Shown: positions 16,777 to 24,021, counted from the first letter of the stretch. The stretch: DNA of 64,000 nt from Nocardioides cavernaquae (GCF_003600895.1 NZ_QYRP01000002.1:2232001-2296000); one strand, 5' to 3'. Made by a program: numbers and translations. Notes: generated by a model not told the origin, from the sequence alone.

Positions 16777-18813
16777 ATGCGATCCAACGACTTGCTCACA
16801 GGGCTCGATCCTGAGCAGCGTCAGGTCGCCGAGGCGCTCCGCGGCCCGGTCCAGGTGCTGGCCGGTGCCGGCACCGGAAAGACCCGCGCGATCACGCACC
16901 GCATCGCGCACGGGGTCGCGACGGGGGTCTACCAGCCGACCGAGGTCCTGGCGGTCACCTTCACCGCCCGGGCAGCGGGGGAGATGCGCACCCGCCTGCG
17001 GGCCCTCGGTGCGCCAGGGGTCCAGGCCCGCACCTTCCATGCGGCGGCCCTTCGCCAGCTGCGCTACTTCTGGCCCAACGTCTACGGCGCCGACCTGCCG
17101 CAGCTGACCGAGTCCAAGCTCGCCCTGATGGCGCAGGCTGCCCGCAAGCAGCGGCTCTCGCCCGACCAGGGGATGCTGCGCGACCTCGCCAGCGAGGTCG
17201 AGTGGTGCAAGGTCAGCAACGTCCGCCCCGATGACTACGCGGCGCTCGCCCCGACGCGGGGCCGCGAGGTCAGCGGTGTCGACCCCGCGACCGTCGCGCG
17301 CGTCTTCGGCTCCTACGAGGAGGTCAAGCGGGCCGCCAACCGCATGGACATGGAGGACGTCCTGCTGCTGACGGCCGCCCTGCTGGCCGAGGACGAGCGG
17401 GTCGCTGCCCAGGTCCGCCGGCAATACAAGTTCTTCACCGTCGACGAGTTCCAGGACGTCTCGCCGCTCCAGTCGGCGCTGCTCGACCTCTGGCTCGGCG
17501 GGCGTGACGAGCTCTGCGTGGTCGGCGACCCGGCCCAGACGATCTACAGCTTCGCCGGCGCCGATGCAGACTTCCTGCGCAACTTCCCGCAGCGCTATCC
17601 CGGGGCGTCGAAGGTCGAGCTGGTCCGCAACTACCGCTCCACGCCTGAGGTGGTCACGGCGGCCAACAGCCTGCTCTCCGGCACCCGTTCACGGGGTGTC
17701 GAGCTCCGCTCCCAGCGTTCGGCCGGCCCCGCGGTTCGCTATGTCGAGCACGACGACGAGGTCGCCGAGGCCGAGGCGGTCGCCTCCGAGATCGCGAAGC
17801 TCGTGGCCAGCGGAGTGCCGGTCGGCGAGATCGCCGTCCTGTTCCGCATCAACGCCCAGTCCGAGGCCTTCGAGGACGCACTCGCGGCCCGTCAGGTGCC
17901 CTACGTGGTCCGTGGCGCGGCCCGCTTCTACGACCGCCCTGAGGTGCGCCAGGCGATCACCCTGCTGCGCGGCACGGCGCGGTCGGAAGGTGATCCCGAC
18001 GACCTGATGGATGGCGTGCGCGCGACCCTGTCCGGCATGGGCTGGGCGCCCGAGCCGCCGACCGCGCGCGGCAGCGCCCGCGACCGGTGGGAGTCGCTGC
18101 AGGCGCTCTTCACCCAGGCCGAGATCTATGCGGCCGAGCACCCGGGCCGACTCGGCGACTTCGTCGACGACCTCGACCGCCGCGCCGCCGAGCAGCACGC
18201 TCCGGTCGCGGGCGGCGTCACGCTGGCCACGCTCCACACCGCGAAGGGCCTCGAGTGGGACGCCGTCTTCCTGTGCGGTGTGCAGGAGGGGTCGATCCCG
18301 ATCACCTTCGCGCAGACTCCTGTCGAGGTCGAGGAGGAGCGGCGGCTGCTCTACGTCGGCATGACGCGCGCCCGCGTTCACCTTCGGGTCTCGTGGGCCG
18401 CAGCGCGCAACCCCGGCGGTCGCAAGACCCGCAAGCCGTCCCGGTTCCTCGACGGTCTGCGGCCGGCGGGCTCGTCGAGCTCGTCCACCGGTCCGACCCG
18501 CAGCCGCGGTCACCAGATGTGCCGCACCTGCGGCACGCCGCTCAGCTCGGCCGGCGAGCGCAAGGTGGGCCGTTGCGACGGCTGCCCCGCGGCCTACGAC
18601 GAGGCCCTGTTCGACCGGCTCAAGTCCTGGCGGCTCGAGCGGGCCGGCGAGGCGAAGGTCCCGGCCTACGTCGTCTTCACCGACCGGACGCTCGAGGCCA
18701 TCGCCGAGGTCCGCCCGGGCAGCCCCGAGGCGCTGCTGCGGATCGGGGGCATCGGGGCCAAGAAGGTCGAGCAGTACGGCGACGACGTCCTTGCTCTCGT
18801 TGCCCAGGACTGA
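16777..18813 (+). CDS. uvrD2: UvrD2: SF1 DNA helicase with zinc-finger and HRDC domains
   Basis: A 678-residue ATP-dependent DNA helicase. Motifs in order: GAGTGKTRAI (Walker A), FTVDEFQDVSPLQ, VVGDPAQTIYSFAGA, HTAKGLEWDAVFL and LLYVGMTRARVHL. After the motor come four cysteines in two pairs (CRTC near residue 579 and CDGC about 20 residues on). The HRDC domain ends in LLRIGGIGAKKVEQYG. This three-part arrangement defines actinobacterial UvrD2 (Rv3198c), which is essential in mycobacteria. The ATG at 16777 is preceded by CCAGGAG. It is convergent with nothing and is followed by the whiB7 control region. Confidence 0.94.
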   Translation: MRSNDLLTGLDPEQRQVAEALRGPVQVLAGAGTGKTRAITHRIAHGVATGVYQPTEVLAVTFTARAAGEMRTRLRALGAPGVQARTFHAAALRQLRYFWPNVYGADLPQLTESKLALMAQAARKQRLSPDQGMLRDLASEVEWCKVSNVRPDDYAALAPTRGREVSGVDPATVARVFGSYEEVKRAANRMDMEDVLLLTAALLAEDERVAAQVRRQYKFFTVDEFQDVSPLQSALLDLWLGGRDELCVVGDPAQTIYSFAGADADFLRNFPQRYPGASKVELVRNYRSTPEVVTAANSLLSGTRSRGVELRSQRSAGPAVRYVEHDDEVAEAEAVASEIAKLVASGVPVGEIAVLFRINAQSEAFEDALAARQVPYVVRGAARFYDRPEVRQAITLLRGTARSEGDPDDLMDGVRATLSGMGWAPEPPTARGSARDRWESLQALFTQAEIYAAEHPGRLGDFVDDLDRRAAEQHAPVAGGVTLATLHTAKGLEWDAVFLCGVQEGSIPITFAQTPVEVEEERRLLYVGMTRARVHLRVSWAAARNPGGRKTRKPSRFLDGLRPAGSSSSSTGPTRSRGHQMCRTCGTPLSSAGERKVGRCDGCPAAYDEALFDRLKSWRLERAGEAKVPAYVVFTDRTLEAIAEVRPGSPEALLRIGGIGAKKVEQYGDDVLALVAQD

Positions 18814-18864
18814 GGGGCCGGACCGGCAACAGGACCCGATTGGCAGGATCTCGTTGCCATTCGT

Positions 18865-18905
18865 CATTAATTCGTTTGCCCCTTACATGCGAACTCAGTT
18901 ACGGT
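18865..18905 (+). promoter_or_regulatory. whiB7 promoter with AT-rich WhiB7-type box
   Basis: TTGCCC at 18876-18881 and TACGGT at 18900-18905 (18-base spacer) fit an actinobacterial housekeeping promoter. Directly upstream of the -35 lies CATTAATTCG (18865-18874), an AT-rich patch in otherwise GC-rich DNA. WhiB7 proteins bind such patches just upstream of the -35 with their AT-hook, so autoregulation is likely. Confidence 0.6.
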
Positions 18906-18995
18906 CGTCTCACGGCGACCGCAACTGATCGCCAGCAGCACCAGAAACAGCAACGCAGCCCGTCCCGACCCGAGACACCGAAGGAGGTGGATTCC

Positions 18996-19169
18996 ATGGA
19001 GAACACGTACGAGATCACGCCGGTCGTCATCCGACCGCGCTTCGCCATGCCGTCCACCGCTGCCTTCGCCAGCACCTGCACGTGGCGTGCCCTGACGCAC
19101 AACCACAAGCAGGTCGTTGCCCTTCGCGGTGACGTCCCGGGTGTTCCTGTCTGGAGTCCAACACACTGA
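18996..19169 (+). CDS. whiB7 leader ORF (regulatory upstream peptide, 57 codons)
   Basis: A 57-codon ORF opens 90 bases after the predicted -10, behind a very strong AAGGAGGTGG site six bases before its ATG. It ends 127 bases before whiB7. It reads MENTYEITPVVIRPRF... and shows no enzyme motif. Such upstream ORFs are known to control whiB7/wblC: ribosome slowing during antibiotic stress prevents formation of a downstream terminator. The peptide is probably a translation sensor and not a functional product. See the attenuator entry and the findings for a candidate antiterminator pairing. Confidence 0.72.
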   Translation: MENTYEITPVVIRPRFAMPSTAAFASTCTWRALTHNHKQVVALRGDVPGVPVWSPTH

Positions 19170-19194
19170 CCGACATCAGTGCTGGCGCTCTCCA

Positions 19195-19239
19195 GGCCGC
19201 GGAACCCGAAACCCGGGATCCGCGGCCGTTTTGTTTTTT
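19195..19239 (+). terminator. Attenuator terminator between the leader ORF and whiB7
   Basis: A perfect 9-bp stem GGCCGCGGA (19195-19203) / TCCGCGGCC (19219-19227) with a 15-base loop, followed by GTTTTGTTTTTTC. This is the strongest factor-independent terminator in the window and it lies inside the transcript leader, before the whiB7 start. Confidence 0.85.
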
Positions 19240-19295
19240 CCGACAACCCCTCACCACCGATCCACAAGATCAGGTCCCCCAGGAGGTGACTTCAG

Positions 19296-19580
19296 ATGAC
19301 CATCAGCGTTCTCGAGCGCACATCGGTCGAGCTGATCGATCAGAGCACCCTGCCGTGCCACACGCACGACCCGGAGCTCTTCTTCGCTGAGCTCCCGGCC
19401 GATGTCGAGTACGCCAAGGCCCTCTGTCGCACGTGCCCGCTTCAGGCCATGTGCCTGGACGGCGCACTCGAGCGGCGCGAGCCATGGGGCGTGTGGGGTG
19501 GTGAGCTGTTCCTCCAGGGAGTGGTGATCCCCCGCAAGCGCCCGCGTGGCCGGCCGCGCAAGGACGAGGCAGCCGCGTGA
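19296..19580 (+). CDS. whiB7: WhiB7 redox-sensing transcription factor
   Basis: A 94-residue WhiB-family protein that binds a 4Fe-4S cluster and partners with the primary sigma factor to activate intrinsic antibiotic-resistance genes. The four cluster cysteines are C21, C44, C47 and C53 (CRTC then C). The beta-turn GVWGGE follows at 65-70. The C-terminal AT-hook PRGRPRK identifies it as WhiB7. The ATG at 19296 has an AGGAGGTGA ribosome site. Expression is probably controlled by autoactivation and leader attenuation. It follows uvrD2, as in mycobacteria (Rv3197A). Confidence 0.95.
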   Translation: MTISVLERTSVELIDQSTLPCHTHDPELFFAELPADVEYAKALCRTCPLQAMCLDGALERREPWGVWGGELFLQGVVIPRKRPRGRPRKDEAAA

Positions 19581-19639
19581 CCCGCTGCGCCTCCGTTCAC
19601 GAAAGTCCCACACCTCGTTGTCGAAATGGAGCACCCGAG

Positions 19640-19807
19640 ATGTATCTGCAGTCCCAGGCCCTGGCGCGCGAGCAGTACGCCGCGCGCGTCGCGGAGATGG
19701 AGCGTCAGCGCCGTCTCCGGGTCCTGGCACAGGCGGCGCGGCTCAGCCGCAAGGCCGAGAAGGCGGCATTCGACGCCCGTCTCGCCCTGGCCCGCCTGGG
19801 AGCCTAG
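19640..19807 (+). CDS. Small basic helical protein downstream of whiB7 (hypothetical)
   Basis: A 55-residue ORF beginning MYLQSQALAREQYAARV, 59 bases after whiB7 on the same strand and before a strong terminator. It is almost entirely Ala/Arg/Glu/Leu, predicted to form one or two amphipathic basic helices, with no cysteines or membrane segment. A GGAG site sits eight bases before the ATG. The frame is open back to GTG 19577, but that extension looks unlike protein. Shared transcription with whiB7 suggests an accessory role; I do not recognise a family. Confidence 0.6.
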   Translation: MYLQSQALAREQYAARVAEMERQRRLRVLAQAARLSRKAEKAAFDARLALARLGA

Positions 19808-19821
19808 GACCACCCGGAATG

Positions 19822-19855
19822 GCGAGCCGGCACCCCGCGCGGGGTGCCGGCTCGC
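19822..19855. terminator. Strong terminator at the end of the whiB7 operon
   Basis: A near-perfect 16-bp stem GCGAGCCGGCACCCCG / CGGGGTGCCGGCTCGC followed by TTCATTTT. It separates the whiB7 transcript from the convergent TOMM-like gene and could serve both. Confidence 0.85.
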
Positions 19856-19879
19856 TTCATTTTCCGGCCATTCCCCAGG

Positions 19880-20818
19880 TCAGCTGGCGACCGTGCCGGC
19901 CCAGGAGCACCCGCACCCCGGATGCCTGTGCCACCGGATGCGGGAGAGGTGCAGCTGGGGATCCACGTCGATCGTGCTCGACCACGTCCCCGGTTGCTCG
20001 CCGTCGGCCCAACGGGTGATGTCGCGGGCGAGCAGGCCGACGGCGACGTCGACCAGGTCTGCGGGCACCGGCGCCGGCAGGCCACAGGTCCCGGACGTCC
20101 CGGCATCGGAGTACTGCTGGGTGACCACGCCGTGCCGAGGGTCCGACTCGTGCCGGTGGGCGTCGATGCACCGCAGGCACGCGGTGACGCCCGGCTGCAC
20201 GAACGGCCCGACCCGCACCCGGCCTTCGGACACGGTCAGCAGCACGTGGGCCTGGTCGTGCCGGAGCAACGGGTCCAGGTCTGCGCGGTCCGTCTCCCCG
20301 CGGCGTACGACGAGGAGGAGGTCGGCGGCTGGCGGCGGGCCGACGGTGAGCCCGGCCATGGTCAGCAGGTCCTCGAGCCGGGTGGCGGCACGGCTGAGCC
20401 CGCTGCAGTCCAGCGCCACACTTCTGGACGAGCGGCGCTCGAGCGCCTCGCCGGCGCGCAGACCGTGCTCGGCCACGATCGACGTGCGGGTCTCGGCCCG
20501 CTCCGTGTCGTTGCCGCCGAGCTGGCGGCACCAGAGGTCGCTGTCGACGACCAGGCCGTGGGCCAGGAGGCGCTCACAGGCGAGCAGCACGACAGGCGAG
20601 AGCGTGCCCGGGACACCGGGCGGACGGCCCTCCTGGAGGCCCGACAGCAGGGCACGCACCTCGGGAAGCTCGGGGAGGACGACGGCCAGGTCGGGGGAGA
20701 GCCCGACCTGGAGCTCGTCGTGCGAGCGACGGCACACGTGCACACCGGGCCGCAGCATCGGGCGGGCCGGGAATCCGGGGTGCCGGTCGAGGTGGGGAAG
20801 TGGGCTGGGCTCCGTCAT
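19880..20818 (-). CDS. TOMM leader-peptide-binding / cyclodehydratase-like protein (orphan)
   Basis: A 312-residue protein resembling the ThiF-like partner of thiazole/oxazole (TOMM) cyclodehydratases. It shows CLRCIDAHRHESDP followed by a second Cys pair in HPGCGCSW, arranged as in the zinc site of E1-like proteins, and an N-terminal half resembling a RiPP-recognition winged helix. No YcaO cyclodehydratase, dehydrogenase or precursor peptide lies nearby, so a RiPP role is unproven. Related orphan genes occur near uvrD2/whiB7 in actinobacteria, as I recall. The open frame runs to 20905. MTEPSPLPHLD at 20818 is preferred, with a weak ribosome site. The promoter region carries the 22-bp repeats described separately. 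Confidence 0.7.
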   Translation of the reverse strand: MTEPSPLPHLDRHPGFPARPMLRPGVHVCRRSHDELQVGLSPDLAVVLPELPEVRALLSGLQEGRPPGVPGTLSPVVLLACERLLAHGLVVDSDLWCRQLGGNDTERAETRTSIVAEHGLRAGEALERRSSRSVALDCSGLSRAATRLEDLLTMAGLTVGPPPAADLLLVVRRGETDRADLDPLLRHDQAHVLLTVSEGRVRVGPFVQPGVTACLRCIDAHRHESDPRHGVVTQQYSDAGTSGTCGLPAPVPADLVDVAVGLLARDITRWADGEQPGTWSSTIDVDPQLHLSRIRWHRHPGCGCSWAGTVAS

Positions 20819-20883
20819 CCCCGCAGGTTCGCACGAGGCGCGCCTGCGCGTCGTACGTCCTCCACAGGCGGCCGAGCCGCCAG

Positions 20884-20919
20884 CTCTGGTGTGCCGAACC
20901 GTCAACTCTGGTGTGCCGA
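20884..20919. repeat. Direct repeat of 14 bp with 22-bp period, upstream of the TOMM-like gene
   Basis: CTCTGGTGTGCCGA occurs at 20884-20897 and 20906-20919. The bases between are also similar (CAG/CAA before each copy). Two turns of spacing in the promoter gap of the leftward gene fit a tandem operator. Confidence 0.6.
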
Positions 20920-20935
20920 GGGGTCAGGAAATGCG

Positions 20936-20969
20936 CGAAGGCGCGGTCCCCGCAGGGGCCGCGCCTTCG
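20936..20969 (-). terminator. Terminator after the DUF5679 gene
   Basis: CGAAGGCGCGG / CCGCGCCTTCG with a CCCC/GGGG extension and a GCA loop forms a near-perfect 15-bp hairpin, 20 bases past the leftward stop. Confidence 0.8.
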
Positions 20970-20988
20970 AACGTCAGTTGGGCCTGAA

Positions 20989-21147
20989 TCAGGCCTTGCC
21001 GAGGATCCGGTTGAGGTTGGTGCTGCAGACGGGGCAGACAGCCTTGGCCATCTTGGTGCCCTTGTCGTTGACACGGATCTCGCCCGTGGCCTCGCGCTTC
21101 TCCTTGCACTTCACGCAGTAGAACTCGCCGCTCCAGGTCTCCGCCAT
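20989..21147 (-). CDS. DUF5679 small zinc-ribbon protein
   Basis: A 52-residue protein with two cysteine pairs, CVKC near residue 11 and CPVC near residue 38, separated by a short beta hairpin. This is a treble-clef/zinc-ribbon pattern. It matches the DUF5679 family found widely in actinobacteria, with no known role. The ATG at 21147 is fixed by AAGGAGG eight bases upstream; the open frame to 21240 is untranslated leader. It is a single-gene transcript closed by a strong terminator. Confidence 0.85.
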   Translation of the reverse strand: MAETWSGEFYCVKCKEKREATGEIRVNDKGTKMAKAVCPVCSTNLNRILGKA

Positions 21148-21299
21148 GACGGCCTCCTTGCCTAGGTTTTTCTTGGTCGTCGCGACGGGGAGGATGGGGA
21201 AGCCCGCCGGGATCGTGACAACTTTCACTGCCACGACCAACGAGACAGTAGTCCACGCGCAAGCCGACCGTGGCAGGCGCCACGCCGTAGGGTGCCGCC

Positions 21300-22118
21300 A
21301 TGTCTTCTGAACACCCCGATCTGGTCATCGAAAACCCTGCCCACCTCCGCGTTGACCGCCCCAGCCCCGGGGTCGTGCTGATCACCCTCGACAACCCGAC
21401 GCAGCGCAACGCGATGTCGGATGAGATGACGCGTTCCTGGGTCGCGGCGGTCGAGGAGCTCAAGGGCGACGAGTCCGTGCGGTGCGTGGTCGTGACGGGT
21501 GCGGGCAGCGCGTTCTCGTCGGGTGGCAACGTGAGCTGGCTGGCCGGCCATGGCGAGTCAACGGTCCCGGCCCTGCGCGACGGCATGCTGGCCTTCTACC
21601 GCGCGTGGCTGACGATCCGCGAACTCGAGGTGCCCACGATCGCGGCCATCAACGGCCACGCGATCGGGGCCGGCCTGTGCATCGCGATGGCATGCGACCT
21701 GCGCTTCGCGTCGAGCGCCGCCAAGCTGGGCGCGCCTTTCGTGAAGCTGGGCATCCACCCGGGCATGGCATCGACCTTCCTCTTCCCGGACGTCGTCGGC
21801 GAGGCGATCGCACGCGACCTGCTGCTCACCGGACGGCTGGTCGAGGGGGAGGAGGCCCAGCGACTCGGGCTGGTCTCGCGGGTCCTCCCGCCGGAGGAGT
21901 TGCTCGCGACGGCGCTGGCGGCGGCGGCGGAGATCGCAGCGACCGCACCACTGGCCAGCCGCTTCACGAAGGTCGCTCTCCAGCGACGGCATGCCTCGAT
22001 CGAGGACTGCCTCCAGTGGGAGGCCATGGCGCAGCCGGTCACGCTGGCCACCGAGGACCTCCAGGAAGGCATCCAGGCGGTCCTGGAGAAGCGGGATCCC
22101 CGCTTCTCTGGTCGCTGA
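21300..22118 (+). CDS. Enoyl-CoA hydratase/isomerase family protein
   Basis: A 272-residue crotonase-fold enzyme. The oxyanion-hole segments are present: SGGNVSWLAG following GAGSAFS, and INGHAIGAGLCIAMACD. The acidic residue expected at the second catalytic position is near GAPFVKLGIHPGMA. The glutamate of classical hydratases is not clearly aligned, so isomerase or another crotonase activity is possible. The substrate is probably a fatty or aromatic acyl-CoA. It is divergent from DUF5679 and a solitary gene. Confidence 0.88.
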   Translation: MSSEHPDLVIENPAHLRVDRPSPGVVLITLDNPTQRNAMSDEMTRSWVAAVEELKGDESVRCVVVTGAGSAFSSGGNVSWLAGHGESTVPALRDGMLAFYRAWLTIRELEVPTIAAINGHAIGAGLCIAMACDLRFASSAAKLGAPFVKLGIHPGMASTFLFPDVVGEAIARDLLLTGRLVEGEEAQRLGLVSRVLPPEELLATALAAAAEIAATAPLASRFTKVALQRRHASIEDCLQWEAMAQPVTLATEDLQEGIQAVLEKRDPRFSGR

Positions 22119-22135
22119 TCTTCTCTGGTCGCTGA
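22103..22135 (+). repeat. Tandem 16-bp duplication across the stop codon of the enoyl-CoA hydratase gene
   Basis: CTTCTCTGGTCGCTGA occurs at 22103-22118, ending in the TGA stop, and again at 22120-22135. It is a recent-looking slippage duplication that leaves the protein unchanged. Confidence 0.8.
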
Positions 22136-22143
22136 AATGGCAG

Positions 22144-22214
22144 GAGGCCCCCGTTTTCCTGACCACCACGTCTGCCTTCCCCTTGCCTACGTGGCGGCGG
22201 AGCCCGGGGGCCTC
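22144..22214. other. Nested stem-loop in the 294-base intergenic gap
   Basis: The outer arms GAGGCCCCCG (22144-22153) and CGGGGGCCTC (22205-22214) pair perfectly. Inside them CCACGT (22166-22171) pairs with ACGTGG (22189-22194). The interior loops are 12 and 10 bases. It lies 26 bases past the enoyl-CoA hydratase stop, so it may end that transcript, but it is more elaborate than a simple terminator and has no T tract. Confidence 0.6.
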
Positions 22215-22262
22215 ACCTGGGTACGACGCTAGGAGGCCGGTGCGTGAGGGTCAATGGGTGCC

Positions 22263-22405
22263 TGTGGACACAGCTGTGGATAACGTGGGGAAATCATGCG
22301 ATCTACTGGGGAAAACGTCGGGAGAACCCTGTGGACGACACGCCCGGCCTGCGGCGTACCTGATGCCGTGACCTGCGACGGAGCCCGTCCCCAGCCTGTG
22401 GAGGA
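22263..22405 (-). other. Cluster of DnaA-box-like sequences
   Basis: TGTGGACAC (22263-22271), TGTGGATAA (22275-22283, the exact complement of TTATCCACA), TGTGGACGA (22330-22338) and a weaker TGTGGAGGA at 22397 all face the same way. They are in the gap before the PHP gene. There is no dnaA/dnaN nearby, so this is not expected to be oriC; it may be a titration or regulatory cluster. Confidence 0.5.
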
Positions 22406-22412
22406 GAAATAG

Positions 22413-23480
22413 TTGAGTGCCCTTTACTCCGCCGGGCCGGTTGCTGCGCTACGCCGGATCGCCTTCCTCCTCGAGCGCGGGCGTGAGGACAGCTACAAGG
22501 TCAAGGCCTTTCGCAGCGCGACCGCGACCCTGCTGCCGCTGTCCGCAGCCGACCTCGCAGCACATGTCGCGAACGGCACGCTGACCACGCTCCCTGGCAT
22601 CGGGGCGAGCACCGCCAAGGTGATCGTGCAGGCCGTCCAGGGCGAGATGCCGGACCGACTGGCAGACCTCGAGGAGAAGTACGCCGCGCCGATGGTCGCC
22701 GGCGGTCGCGACCTGCTCGCGCTCGTGCGCGGCGACCTGCACTCGCACTCGGACTGGTCCGACGGCGGCTCGCCGATCGAGGAGATGGCGATGACTGCCA
22801 TGGAGCTCGGCCGGGAGTACCTCGTCCTGACCGATCACTCGCCCCGGCTGACCATTGCGCACGGACTGAGCGCGGAGCGGTTGACCCGCCAGCTCGACGT
22901 CGTCGACGCGGTCAACGCCCACCTCGGATCGTCGGGTTTCCGGCTGTTGCGAGGGATCGAGGTGGACATCCTGGACAACGGTGCGCTCGACCAGACCGAC
23001 ACGATGCTCGCGCAGCTCGAGGTCCGGGTCGCGAGCGTCCACTCGAAGCTGGCGATGGACGCCGACGCCATGACGCGCCGCATGGTCGCGGCGGTGCGCA
23101 ACCCATTCACCAACGTCCTCGGCCACTGCACCGGTCGCCTGGTCACGGGAAACCGCGGAACCCGCCCACAGTCACGGTTCGACGCACGCGCCGTCTTCGA
23201 GGCGTGCGCTGAGGAGGGCGTCGCCGTCGAGATCAACTCCCGTCCCGAGCGTCGCGACCCACCGACCCGGCTGCTCGAGCTCGCACGGGACATCGGCTGC
23301 GTGTTCTCCATCGACTCCGACGCCCACGCCCCCGGACAGCTCGACTTCCTGGCCTACGGCTGCGAGCGCGCCGAGCAGGCGGGCATCGACCCGGAGCGCA
23401 TCGTGACCACCTGGCCGGTCGACCGCCTCCTTGCCTGGGCGGCAGCGAGGCTCCCGGGATCCGCCGCTGCAAACAAGTAG
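22413..23480 (+). CDS. Helix-hairpin-helix + PHP domain metal-dependent hydrolase (PolX-like without polymerase)
   Basis: A 355-residue protein. The N-terminal ~95 residues resemble the DNA-binding helix-hairpin-helix region of PolX (YKVKAFRSA, LPGIGASTAKVI). The rest is a PHP domain with metal ligands in DLHSHSDWSDG, TDHS, EVDIL, HSK, GHCTGR and DSDAH. PHP domains in PolX carry exonuclease/phosphodiesterase activity. The nucleotidyltransferase palm of PolX is missing, so this is a stand-alone nuclease or phosphatase candidate. It begins at TTG 22413 after GAGGAG. The DnaA-box-like cluster lies just upstream. Confidence 0.85.
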   Translation: MSALYSAGPVAALRRIAFLLERGREDSYKVKAFRSATATLLPLSAADLAAHVANGTLTTLPGIGASTAKVIVQAVQGEMPDRLADLEEKYAAPMVAGGRDLLALVRGDLHSHSDWSDGGSPIEEMAMTAMELGREYLVLTDHSPRLTIAHGLSAERLTRQLDVVDAVNAHLGSSGFRLLRGIEVDILDNGALDQTDTMLAQLEVRVASVHSKLAMDADAMTRRMVAAVRNPFTNVLGHCTGRLVTGNRGTRPQSRFDARAVFEACAEEGVAVEINSRPERRDPPTRLLELARDIGCVFSIDSDAHAPGQLDFLAYGCERAEQAGIDPERIVTTWPVDRLLAWAAARLPGSAAANK

Positions 23481-23490
23481 CGTTGCTCAC

Positions 23491-24021
23491 ATGGAAGCCC
23501 CCGCCGAGGCCGAGATCGAGGTACGCCGCTCGAAGCGACGCCGCCGCACCGTCTCTGCCTATCGAGAGGGGGACCGGATCGTCATCCTCATCCCGGCCTC
23601 GCTCAGCCGCGCGCAGGAGCAGTCCTGGGTCGAGAAGATGGTGGACCGCCTCGAGCGCCAGGAGAAGCGTGCCAGTCGCACGGACGAGGACCTCGCGAAG
23701 CGGGCGAAGCATCTCTCGGACACGTTCCTCGGCGGGCTCGCCGTGCCTGCTTCGGTCCGCTGGGTCTCCAACCAGAAGTCGCGCTGGGGCTCCTGCACGC
23801 CGGGGGAGCGCACGATCAGGCTCTCCGAGCGCCTCAAGGGCATGCCCGGCTGGGTTGTCGACTACGTCCTCATCCACGAGCTCGCGCACCTGATCGAGCA
23901 CGGCCACACCGACGAGTTCTGGGCGTGGGTGCACAACTACCCGCTCGCCGAGAAGGCGAAGGGGTACCTCGAGGGTTACTCCGCCGGTGCGCACCTGGAG
24001 CCCGGCGGCGCCGTCGACTGA
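23491..24021 (+). CDS. YgjP/DUF45-family metallopeptidase
   Basis: A 176-residue zinc peptidase-like protein. The motif HELAHLIEHGHTDEFW gives two His ligands and the catalytic Glu, with a further His in the GH(T) segment. The WVSNQKSRWGSC motif before it is characteristic of the YgjP/WLM group. There is no signal peptide or membrane segment, so it is cytoplasmic. The ATG at 23491 follows the PHP stop by ten bases, so the two probably share a transcript. The frame could extend to 23431, but homology begins here. The biological substrate is unknown. Confidence 0.88.
   Translation: MEAPAEAEIEVRRSKRRRRTVSAYREGDRIVILIPASLSRAQEQSWVEKMVDRLERQEKRASRTDEDLAKRAKHLSDTFLGGLAVPASVRWVSNQKSRWGSCTPGERTIRLSERLKGMPGWVVDYVLIHELAHLIEHGHTDEFWAWVHNYPLAEKAKGYLEGYSAGAHLEPGGAVD

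Noticed and set aside
19640-19807. The small whiB7-linked ORF as a precursor peptide for the TOMM-like protein
   Set aside because: It has no Cys and few Ser/Thr residues to modify, and it is separated from the convergent gene by a strong terminator.
22263-22405. DnaA-box cluster as the chromosomal origin
   Set aside because: No dnaA, dnaN, rpmH or gyr genes flank it and the boxes are few; oriC is expected elsewhere.
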